Shown here: positions 1-9,700 of the stretch, piece after piece | How positions within the stretch are numbered: the first letter of the stretch is position 1 | How the letters are laid out: each line of letters opens with the position of its first letter | From: Undaria pinnatifida | Taxonomy: Eukaryota; Sar; Phaeophyceae; Laminariales; Alariaceae | NCBI GenBank assembly: GCA_012845835.1 | Contig: JABAKD010000020.1 | Coordinates: 13,568,268-13,632,267 of the forward strand | Direction of reading: 5' to 3' | DNA: 64,000 nt | The notes under the pieces: model-generated | What the model was told of the DNA's origin: nothing | Database searches by the model: none | Seen by the model: only the letters and a program-made list of their open reading frames with translations | Position numbers and translations under genes: made by a program

Positions 1-1014
1 TTCAGTTCGTCCGTGGCGTGTGTGGAACTAATACAAAAGCTTGTCTAGTACAAGTGAGTGACCAACGTGGAACCTGCCTAGTAGAGAGACCTGCAAAGGG
101 TGGCCCGTGTCTGTAACAGCCCCTTAATCTTATTGTAGTCACTCGAGCGAGTGACCCCGAGCGCCACTGCAACCCCCCCCCCCCAAAAGTGACCCCCATT
201 GCCGAAAATAGACTTGGTAGTGCAGTCGTGCGAGTGACTCAAACACCCCGGTAGTGAAAAAGGGGGTCCTCCCCCCGGTAGTGAAAAAAAGGGTTCCCCT
301 CCGGTAGTGGAAAAGGGGTCCCCCCCCGGTAGTGAAAAGGGGCACCTCCCCCGGTAGTGAAAAAAAGGGTTCCCCCCCGGTAGTGAAAAAGGGGCCGCCC
401 CCGGTAGTGAAAAAGGGGTCCCCCCCCGGTAGTGAAAAAGGGGGTCCTCCCCCCGGTAGTGAAAAAAGGGTTCCCCTCCAACGGTAGTGGAAAAGGGGTC
501 CCCCCCCGGTAGTGAAAAAGGGGTCCCGCCCCGGTAGCGAAAAAGGGGTTTCCCCCCGGTAGTGAAAAAGGGGTTCCCCCCCGGTAGTGAAAAAAAGGGT
601 TCCCCTCCGGTAGTGGAAAAGGGGTCCCCCCTCGGTAGTGAAAAGGGGCACCTCCCCCGGTAGTGAAAAAGGGTTCCCCCCCGGTAGTGAAAAAGGGGCC
701 GCCCCCGGTAGTGAAAAAGGGGTCCCCCCCCGGTAGTGAAAAAGGGGTCCCGCCCCGGTAGCGAAAAAGGGGTTCCCCCCCGGTAGTGAAAAAGGGGTCC
801 CCCCCCGGTGGTAGTGAAACCCCCCCCCCCCCCCCCCCGCCCCTCCCGTAGCCTTGGTCCTCAATTGAGGAGTGCAGTATCATAAGATTAAGGGGCTGTT
901 ACAGACACAGGCCACCCTTTGCAGGTCTCTCTACCTGGCAGGTTCCACGTTGGCCACTCACTTGTACTAGATGAGCTCTTGTATTGGTTCCACACACGCC
1001 ACGGACAAACTGAA
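1..1014. mobile_element. Foldback-type element with long inverted arms
   Basis: Positions 1-133 and 882-1014 are inverted copies of each other at roughly 90% identity by eye; for example the left arm reads AACAGCCCCTTAATCTTAT at its inner end and the right arm reads ATAAGATTAAGGGGCTGTT. The left arm starts at the window edge, so the element extends to the left. Between the arms lies a minisatellite and no transposase-like ORF. Long inverted arms around tandem repeats are the layout of Foldback-like, non-autonomous DNA elements. The ORFs spanning it are translations of the repeat and are not genes. Confidence 0.8.
247..812. repeat. 28-bp G/C-tract minisatellite
   Basis: About 23 copies of a 26-30 bp unit built on CCGGTAGTGAAAAAGGGG followed by a C-rich tail. 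Variants (GGTTCC, GGGCCGCC, GGGCACCT tails, TAGTGG for TAGTGA) recur in the same order about 306 bp apart, for example at 287-350 and 593-655. This indicates a higher-order duplication of a block of units. It forms the centre of the foldback element. Confidence 0.9.
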
Positions 1015-1900
1015 CAGCGTGCAATTCCGCGAGGCAAAAGCATCGGCGTCCCCTTTTTCCTATACGCACATGCTTTCAAAGGAATGCGAAAAAAAACTTT
1101 TATAGCCAGCCGTATCCCATATCTTACGCCTGGTTAGGCTCCCAGGAAAACACCATATCGGCAGCATGCTGTTGTTGGTCACGAACAATTTGGTCATAAA
1201 GTGCTTTAGTGTGGGTACCCCGTTTTTAACCCGTTTTCAATTCCTAGAATTATCCTAGTATACTCATAACTCCAAGTGTTTTGTCCCCATGTCGGGAGTG
1301 CGGTGCTAAAACGGTTTTTAAAGGGGTTTTAACAAGGGTTATTCAACGGTTATTAAAGGGTTTTTAAAGGTTTTGTTAAAAATGTTGATTAAATCTTTGT
1401 TAACGGGTTATGAAAGGGGTTTTAACGAGTCATCAAAGGGTTTCCAAGTTTTTTTTTCCAAGAGTATTCAAGGGTTATTAAAGGGTTCCAAAAGGGTTAT
1501 TAACGGGTTGTTATAAGGCTTAGTTTGGGTAAGCTATTGGTTAACCAGTTGCAAGTGGTCAAACGGACTAATACCCCACTAAATTCCTTAACAGGGTCAT
1601 GAAAGGGTTTTTAAACAGTTTGAAGAGCACCCCGTGTGTCAAGAGCATTCGGGAGTTAAGAGCGGTCAACTCGGCATGTCCCGCCACACTGAAGGCTACA
1701 AATTATCCACTACGGATACAAGAACGTTTTTTCGTTAGTTGAGAGCGCATGTTTCGGCTTGTCGCGGGGCGCTCTTCAATCGGGGTGTACCTACACTCTA
1801 CCTCCCTATCGCAGCACGCCTCGCATATCATGTAGCATCTCACGCACGACCCATGTACAGCAGTATCGCACGAAGCGCTTGCAAAAATGAGTATTAGTGG
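1015..1900. other. Gene-free spacer with degenerate GGGTTTT/TTAAAGG repeats
   Basis: No supported ORF or splice-consistent exon. Between about 1200 and 1640 the motif AAGGGTTTTTAAAGG or AACGGGTTATTAAAGGG recurs in degenerate form, suggesting an old tandem array. Nothing else was recognised. Confidence 0.5.
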
Positions 1901-2868
1901 GCGCGTGCTACGATAGCGAGGTATACCTTTTTTTGGCTGAAAATGGTTTTCTGAGTGACGGGGGCTCCTTAACCAAAAATCGTCCGAAAAAAATGGTCAT
2001 TTTGTTTTTGCACGATTCCCAAAATCACCGGAAAAATTGGTCACTCTGTTTCGCACGATACCCAAAATCGTCGGAAAAATTGGTCATCTTGTTTTGCACG
2101 ATTTCCAAAATCACCGGAAAAATTGGTCACTCTGTTTCGCACGATACCCAAAATCGTCGGAAAAATTGGTCATCTTGTTTCGCACGATTTCCAAAATCAC
2201 CGGAAAAATTGGTCACTCTGTTTCGCACGATACCCAAAATCGTCGGAAAAATTGGTCATCTTGTTTTGCACGATTTCCAAAATCACCGGAAAAATTGGTC
2301 ACTCTGTTTCGCACGATACCCAAAATCGTCGGAAAAATTGGTCATCTTGTTTTGCACGATTTCCAAAATCACCGGAAAAATTGGTCATCTTGTTTCGCAC
2401 GATACCCAAAATCGTCGGAAAAATTGGTCATCTTGTTTTGCACGATTTCCAAAATCACCGGAAAAATTGGTCACTCTGTTTCGCACGATACCCAAAATCG
2501 TCGGAAAAATTGGTCATCTTGTTTTGCACGATTTCCCAAATCACCGGAAAAATTGGTCATCTTGTTTTGCACGATTCCCAAAATCACCGGAAAAATTGGT
2601 CACTCTGTTTCGCACGATACCCAAAATCGTCGGAAAAATTGGTCATCTTGTTTTGCACGATTTCCAAAATCGTCGGAAATTGGTCACATTTTGTTTTTTG
2701 CACGATTCTCGGCGTTCACCTGGGCCATCTGGGAGCTTTTAGTCCGGTGTGGCACTCTTGCTTTTCTTCAGCTAAGCTTTTTTCGGGCAATCTTAAGCTC
2801 CCGAACTGAGGAAGCCACGGGGAAAAAAAAGTGATTGTGGTGTACCTCCATGATCGTAGCACGCGCGC
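1901..2868. mobile_element. MITE family M1, copy 1 (expanded)
   Basis: The left end reads GCGTGCTACGATAGCGAGGTA-like sequence and the right end TGATCGTAGCACGCGC, giving inverted termini shared with copies at 36034-36383 and 38207-38562. Next to the left end is the family signature GGGGGCTCCTTAACC. Near the right end are CACGATTCTCGG..GTTCACCTGGGCC and TCTTAAGCTCCC, also family-conserved. This copy is about 970 bp against about 350 bp for the others because a short internal stretch (AAAATCGTCGGAAA) has amplified into a minisatellite. Confidence 0.75.
1979..2690. repeat. 43-bp minisatellite inside MITE M1
   Basis: About 15-16 head-to-tail copies of a 43-bp unit. Two subtypes mostly alternate: one with AATCACCGG..CACTCTGTTTCGC, one with AATCGTCGG..CATCTTGTTTTGC. 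The effective period is therefore 86 bp. The unit contains no stop codon in any forward phase. Because 43 is not a multiple of three, each forward frame cycles through all phases and all three stay open for more than 200 codons. These ORFs look like a by-product of the repeat. Confidence 0.9.
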
Positions 2869-2875
2869 GTCATTG

Positions 2876-3110
2876 ACCAAGGCTGCGGTAGGGAGGGGTA
2901 TCCTCTCTTTCACGACTGGATTTGAGCCACTGGCACGAGTGATTCTGCTGTACCTCGCCGACGAAAATACTTTTGGAGGTTTTACTTGGCGCAGCGTAGC
3001 TAACCATTTGCATTGCGGATTCACGTCGCAAAATCACGACGGCACGAAAGCGTCAAACCCCAAAGGAACGGGGGGGTTCCTCGCGCGAATGACCCGGAGC
3101 CGACGCCGAT
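2876..3110 (+). repeat. Dispersed repeat family C, copy 1
   Basis: Shares an extended diverged alignment with 35480-35720, with common blocks such as GGATTTGAGCCACT, GCGCAGC..CGTAGCT, CATT(G/C)CATTGCGGATTC-like sequence and CGCAAAAT. The order of blocks is the same in both copies. It abuts the right end of the M1 MITE. No coding potential survives in both copies, so it is treated as an old interspersed repeat of unknown class. Confidence 0.6.
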
Positions 3111-4480
3111 AGGAACAGCTCACGCTATCGGTATATATAGCGGGAACCGAAGGACACGCCAGCTAGCGCTGGATTGCGAAGGCAATTGAGTTAAATCGAC
3201 ACACGACGTGTACGAAAATACGTGGAAGTGTGGTGAGCTTGAAATTAATTTTTCCCTATCCGCCGGACGAGGATGAAAAAAAAAAAAAAAAAGACGGGAC
3301 CACTGCGAAAAAAGTCCCCACAAGTGACCCCCGCACCGTAGCCTTCGTGTATTCATTTTTTTGATCAAACGAGCAGCTGAGCCGAAGACTAATTTGTTTA
3401 ACTTTTCTAAATAAACACATAAAAAAAACACGAAGAACGCGAAACAAAAAACACGTATTTTTAGTAACCCATCATCCATTTACTTCCTTGTTGCTAATAT
3501 TAGCACACGAGTAGTCTATTGTTATAATATTAACAGTTAGTTGTACCAAAAAAAAAATAACAAACGAAAAATCGCGAGGCTCTTCTCCTCCTCTCCCCAA
3601 ATCGCGCGATTCACGAGCTTCTTGTTACTTACAACGCCCCAATCCCATTCCCACACCCCCACTCACACCCCCATTCGATAACGGTGCGGCAAAAAAAGCT
3701 CATGCCTGTACCACAGACCGACCCACAAGACAGAAAACACACAGAACAGAGACGATTCGAAGGGAACGGCGGGGGGGGGGAAGAAGAACCCCGACCCAAA
3801 TGAAACGATTTGAACAGAGACTGGACACGAGAGAGTACGAAAAAACGCACGCGAGGGAGCGCGAAAGATGCACATTTATTTCCCACACAATATTCCAGCG
3901 CACGAGACAGCCAAAAGAGAAAACCTCACCACCCTGAACCGCCCGTCCCACATCAGCGCGACACCACCGCCTTAGAACGATAAAAGCTCTCGCGTAACTG
4001 CTACCTTATCGTCCCCCCGAATCAGACCAGACTAAGTACCAGCTCAGACCCTATACCATCACCATCACCATCACCACCACCACCATCATCATCACCACCA
4101 CCATCATCACCACCACCACGCCACGCCATCCCGCGTCTCGCCCTGCCCCGCCCTGCTCCACCCCACCCCGCGCACACACGGGTGAATCCCGTAATTAGAA
4201 TTGCCGACCACGCGAGCAAACGCCAAAAGCGAGCAAGCCAATACCGAGCGAGCGCAACCCCCCCGCCCCCCCGAAAGACACAAGCCAAACTACCTGAGGA
4301 ACGCCTAGGTCCACGCACAACACAACGAGTAAAACGCGGCCGAAGCAGCAGCCACATAAATCAACCCCGCCCCCCCCCCCCCCCCCCAACCCCCCCCTGG
4401 CCTATATTATATTTAGGTTGGGTTGGTGGCGTCGGTTGGCAACGACACTGTAAAACATGCCGCTCACTACACGAGCTAGA
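3111..4480. other. Gene-free spacer with simple repeats
   Basis: No exon was supported. It contains A-rich runs (3275-3291), a C/G-rich stretch near 3770, a CACCATCACC-type trinucleotide array (about 4050-4120) and a poly-C run at 4370-4398. The overlapping ORFs are arginine/proline/cysteine-rich translations of these repeats in several frames at once. Confidence 0.5.
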
Positions 4481-4487
4481 CCACCAG

Positions 4488-4908
4488 GGTACAGTTTTGA
4501 CGGTCGATCACAGCTGGTGGTTGAGTTGGATCATTTGTGCGGGGTGGAGAGCTTTTACTCCGCACAAGGGGAATGATCGTATCACGTAGTGTTGGCGGTA
4601 AAGCACCCACGAGGCAGCTACATAGGTTTCCCATTGCTGCCTCTGGAAGTGGCCATGCCGGAAAATTAAATTGACTCATTGAAGCTGTCATCCATATACA
4701 AGTCCGCCTCATAAGCGATTCTTCGTAGGATGCAGCTCACTCTTCATGCGACAAGCCGAACACCTCACGGCGCTTCGCGCTTGGTGCAAACAATGTGTAC
4801 CTGGTCGATGAAAACCCGACATGCTCCCTCCCGGCATAGTAGGGATGCGAGGGTCTATACCCTATGCTCATACGACTGCGGCCATGCATGAATATCGAGT
4901 GCACCCCC
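4488..4908 (+). repeat. Dispersed repeat family B, copy 1
   Basis: About 420 bp repeated in inverted orientation at 9905-10337, with a partial copy at 35819-36030. Shared blocks include GGTCGATCACAGCTGG, GTGCGGGGTGGAGAGCTTTTA, CTACATAGGTTTCCCATTGC, GGCATAGTAGGGATGCGAGG and GGCCATGCATGA. No ORF is conserved between the copies. The sequence class is unknown, possibly a SINE-like or non-autonomous DNA element. Confidence 0.75.
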
Positions 4909-5228
4909 TTCCCTCCCTCTAGGCCGCCGTACTATTTTTGGTCAGTTTTCGCGTGTTTCCACATACTTTTTTTCTCGCACTCGTTCGATTTTCAACTTCA
5001 ATTTTTATATTTGGAATTGTCGTTTTTCGGCCGAAATTATCATAACCAAACGAACAACAAATACCAAAACAAGGACCAAACTTGGCGGCCAATCGTGACT
5101 CGCAGAAGGCACACAACCTATTGGTTAGCAGCGCCGACTCGATCGACGTTGGCACAAGCCACTAAAATCGTCTGAAAATCAATGTTTCGTGGCTCATACT
5201 ACTGCGCATGTGCAGTAAACGAACCGTA

Positions 5229-5660
5229 CCTCTGCAGGAACCGTACCGTAACCGTGCCGTAGTCGTACCGCAACCGTACCGCAACCGTACCGCAACCGTA
5301 TCGTAACCGTACCGCAACCGTACCGTAACAAAAAACGCAACCGTACCGTTCAAGGCCAAACCGTACCGTACGGCACCATAGCAATACCGGAACCGTACCG
5401 GAACCGTACCGCAGCCGTACCGCAACGGTACCGTACCTGTACCGTAGCCGTACAGCAACTGCACCGTACATAAACCGTACCGCAACCGTATCGTATCCGT
5501 ATCTACCGCAGCTGCTTACAGTACTGCTGTACCGCAACCGTACCGTAACTGTACCGTAACTGTACCGAATCCGTATCGAAAAAATACCGAAACCGTACCA
5601 AAACCCGTATTATAGTAGTACCGTATCGCAAATATCCCGTAACTGTACCGTAGAAGCGTG
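5229..5660. repeat. ACCGTA-type minisatellite
   Basis: A degenerate tandem array of CCGTACCGTAA/CCGCAACCGTA hexamer-like units over about 430 bp. It gives long tyrosine/valine/arginine-rich ORFs on the minus strand, which are simple translations of the repeat. Confidence 0.85.
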
Positions 5661-6798
5661 AGACCGATGCTGGCACGGCAATCGAGCACCTGCAACTATT
5701 AATAGCGGTTTCCCCACAACATGATGCAGGCACGGCAGATACTAAGGACGCCGGGGCTTCGTATGCGTACATACGGCGGCGCCTCTACGTGGCCGCTCTA
5801 AAATACCATCAAGCCATGACACGGGAATATAAACAACGTTTAGCGCGCGCTTGATCTCCCCTTCTCTTTCCCCCTACCCTTTTCCTCCCCCTCCTCCCCC
5901 CTCCCCTCTCTTCCCCCCTCTCCCACACGCCTCCGATTTTCATCTCCAGCGCCCGAATAAGACGGATGGAGGGCAGAAGCAATCTAACTCTTACAAACTA
6001 TGGTGAAAGAACAGGACTCTTCCGGAGGACTTCTCGTGCTTTTTTTTGGGCAGTCCCATGGCTGGAAAAGAATCAACACGAGAGTCATAGCGATGATCCC
6101 CCCGCCCGCCCTCCCCCCCCTCCCCCCAATTCTCCCCTCAACATCCAACTCCGCCCCCCCCCCCGCCCCCGCCTCCACGCCCTCCCACCGTGTTCGGAGG
6201 AGGCAAAAAAAAACAGATAAGACAGAAAAAAAAAAAAAGTCTGGTTGTTTGGGCTTACAACTTGATGCCGTGTTTTAGAGCGACCTAGTGAGGATGGGCA
6301 AAAAAAAAGTCAGAGAACAAACCGACCGATCGACCGACCGACCGACCAGCCCAGACAAGCGACCAGACAGGCAGAAGAACACAACGCAGCGGCAGAGCAA
6401 GATATGCAGAGAGAGGCGGAGAGAGAGAGGGAGGCAGAGAGGGGGCGAGGAAGATAGAGAAGGATAGAGGGAGAGGGAGAGGGAGAGTGATGTCAGCGAG
6501 CGCAACGGAGCTACCTAGACCATATCCCTCGATCGCTGCGGTTTACTATCATATTCTCTCAACAAACTGCCAGCGGGCGGCTCAACACCCCTCGAATCAT
6601 CACTGTGTACATTTCGATGGATCACTACAGTACGTACGCGGTAAAAATGTCGGCTGCACTCGATCCATCACGATTTACCAAAGGTAGACGCCGCAAAAGG
6701 ATTTGGATGCACAGGTCTGGACGGGGCAGGGGGGAGGGGGGGGGGGGGGCGCCTTTCGTCCCTTGCGGTGACTACTTGAGTCGGGATAGCTCTAGCTC
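5661..6798. other. Gene-free spacer, pyrimidine and purine tracts
   Basis: No exon was supported. Contains a CT-rich block (5850-5935), C-rich runs (6100-6180), a GACC tetranucleotide array (about 6323-6350) and a GA-rich purine tract (6410-6490). It lies downstream of the 3' end of the WD40 gene on the minus strand, so a 3' UTR may extend into it. Confidence 0.4.
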
Positions 6799-9700
6799 TC
6801 ACGCCTGGCCATGGCGGCGGTCAATGATGCTTGTCGAGGCTCGACTTGCCTCCCCACAAAAACAAAATATGCCATAATCTATCACACAAACCCCACCCGC
6901 CCTTCTCTCCCTCTCTCCCCCCGTCCCCCCGGCCCCTCCCCCTCCCTCACCTCCTCAAACATCCTCGGGAACGCAAAGCGTACGACCAGCGGCGGAGCCT
7001 TTCCCCTGCACACCTCCATCTCCTGCGCCGCCTGGAGGGCCCCCGCTTCCAGCCGCTGCCTGCCCAGAACATCCCTCAGCAGCTCCTTGTAATCCGCGAT
7101 CGTCGCCTTCACCTGCTCCTGCCATCTCACGACCGCTTGCTGGACCTCCTTGCTCGTATATTTACTCAACCCCCCACCCCCACCCCCTCCACCACCACCC
7201 CCTAAAACAGAGCCCTCTCGCCACCGCGTCTTAAGGCGCGTCTTGAGGGTTTGCACGGAACGGCAGCCAGTCCGGAGGTCCATTCCCGCGCACTCGACCG
7301 CCTTATCCAGCTCCACCACGTCTACCACCGCAAGAAACCGCCGCCGAAACGCGTCGTGCTCGCAAAAAAACGCGCGCGCGGCGGCCTCCCTTTCCAGACA
7401 ATGCCTCCCATAGATGCGGTCCATCGCGCCGCTCCCTCCACCCCCGCTCCCGTCTCGGCCCCCGCTCCCGCTGCCGCCTTCGTTTCCCCCGTCGAAACCG
7501 ATGTCGGTGACATCATTGGCGCCCGACGGCCGGCTTGTGTCGATCACGCACTCCAGAGGAGGCGGAAGCACGTCTAAACACGGGGTAGCGGGCACCCACT
7601 GTCCACTTTTCTTCGAGCCCTGTCCCGATCCTCCTTCCCCCCCAGCCCCAGCGGTTGCGCTTGTGGCCGCGCTATGAGCTGCACCCGACGCCGCCGCTGC
7701 CGCTGCCGCCGTCGCCGGTGCTGCAGTCAAGGAAGAGGAGGAGGATGAGGGGGAACAAGAAAAGGCGGATCCAATTGTTGCAGGCTCATCCGCGCGAAGT
7801 TCCTTTCTACTGCTCCCTTCTGCGGTGGTGCCGCCTTTCGCCGTCTTCTCGACCGTCGCCGCTGCCCCCGCCCCCGGCGCCGCTACCACCGCCGCTGCGT
7901 CGCCAGAGCCCGAACTACTAACGGATGCGGCGGCAGCCGCGGCGGCGGCGGCGGTGATGGCCGTGACAGGAGCAATACTCTTCACGTCGCCGTCAGCGAC
8001 CCCTTCCGCAGGATCGACCCTCTTCTTCTCCCCCGGCCCCACCCCCGTCGCCGCCGCCGCTACTGCTCCGTGTACCGCGGTAGACGATACTGCGCTTGTC
8101 GACAACGGTACAGCGGCGGCGGCGGCGGCGGCGGTAGCATCTAGAGATGCACTCTCCACAGGGCCGGTCGGAGATGGTTTTTCCGCGGGTGGAGGCCGTG
8201 TTGAGGTCTCCCCCCCGCCTTGGTCCTCGACCTCCATCTGATCGTGTGGGCCTCTCGCTGGCGTCTCTCCACTAGCACTACTGCTGTTGACGGCGGCGGC
8301 GGCGGCGAGCAGCGAAGACGACAGCGATGACGACGACGACGATCGTCCCCGCACCATATTTCCCGCTCCCCCAGCCGCACCCTCGCCTGCCCCCGCCCCC
8401 CTCGCCTCTCCTCCTCCTTCTTTGCCCACCTCAATTCTCTCCTCTTCTTCCACTGGCGTAGGGCTGCGGCTACCGCTGCCTCTACCTCTGGTTTGCGCAG
8501 CGTTGGCGGTGGTGGCCACGGCGGTGGTGGTGGCGGCTGGTTCGTCGTCACCAGAGACGATGGCGGAACACTCGGAGCAAAGAGCGTGAGGCAAGTGCCT
8601 CAATGCCGCCCGGTATCTCGCTCGCGCCTGCTCGAGCGATATGGGCATGGCCTGCACAAACAAAAGCGAGCGTTTGGTCGGGCGGAGACAGCGCCAGGAG
8701 AGGGGGAAGGGGGGCCGGGGGATGGGGTCTAGCTGCGTCAGGCTAATGAACTAGGCACATTCCAGGCATAAGAGAGACGGAGGAGAGAGAACGAAAGAGG
8801 GCAGGAGGGCACAACAGAAGAGAGTTGAAGAAAGTTAGCGTTCGTGCGACCTCCACGACGAGCACAAACACGGGGCGCGGGCGCACCCGCTCCCGCTCTC
8901 ACCTCGCGACCCCTCCTGCCCTTCCGTTCCGCCAAGAACGCCGCAAGCCCCTCAGGAACGGCGGGAGGATCGACGCACACGTCGCTCTCATCGACGACTA
9001 CCACCCCGAGCTCCTCCACGTGCTCCCCCCCTGACATCCAGCTCGAGTTCATCCCTTTCACAATAGCGCCGATGTCGAACACATTCCCACTGCTCCTCAG
9101 CGCGCGCGCCGCTATCCTCGACCGCCGATCTCTCAGCAGGAGCTGATCTCCGCCCCCGCCCCCGCCCCCCCCGCCGCTGTTACCGCCGGCACGGGTAGTG
9201 GCTCCTCCACCGTTATCCCCGTCTTCATCCATGGGGGTCAACATATTTGTCCGCCGAGACTTGGCGCCGCTGCGTGAAGTTGCAGCCCCATCATCACCCC
9301 CCCCGCTTCGTCGTCCTCTCTTAACGGGCGCTGCAGCTGGCGTTGCTCCCGCCGTGGTCGCAGCAGTGTGTGCCTGCCGCGTTCGAGTTTTGGAGCGTAG
9401 CAAGGACGGAGGGAGCGGGCGGGCGCGGTGACGGGGAGGAGAGGAGGAGGGCGGGCGGGGGAGCGGGGAAGAGGAGGGGGGGGGGCACACGGAATGGCGT
9501 TGAGCGAGTTTTAGTGTGCCTCAGTATTGGGTGCGGGAAGGAAACGAGCGGGGAGGAGGGGCAAGGGGGGGGGCGGGGGCGTATTCATGTTGGTTATATA
9601 GCACTACCGACTGAGCTACGGAGTCACGTGACTCAAGTAGCTCAGTGGGTAGTGTTGTGTACCCAACAAAAGATATCCCTGTTACGATTTTGGCGAGAAT

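Noticed and set aside
139-883. Two long Gly/Pro/Phe/Thr-rich minus-strand ORFs
   Set aside because: They are readings of the 28-bp minisatellite between foldback arms, open in two frames at once.
1897-2834. Three overlapping plus-strand ORFs of 228-281 codons
   Set aside because: All three are translations of one stop-free 43-bp tandem repeat inside a MITE; no splice or start context supports a gene.
6275-6505. Serine/leucine-rich minus-strand ORF
   Set aside because: Direct translation of a GA-rich purine tract.
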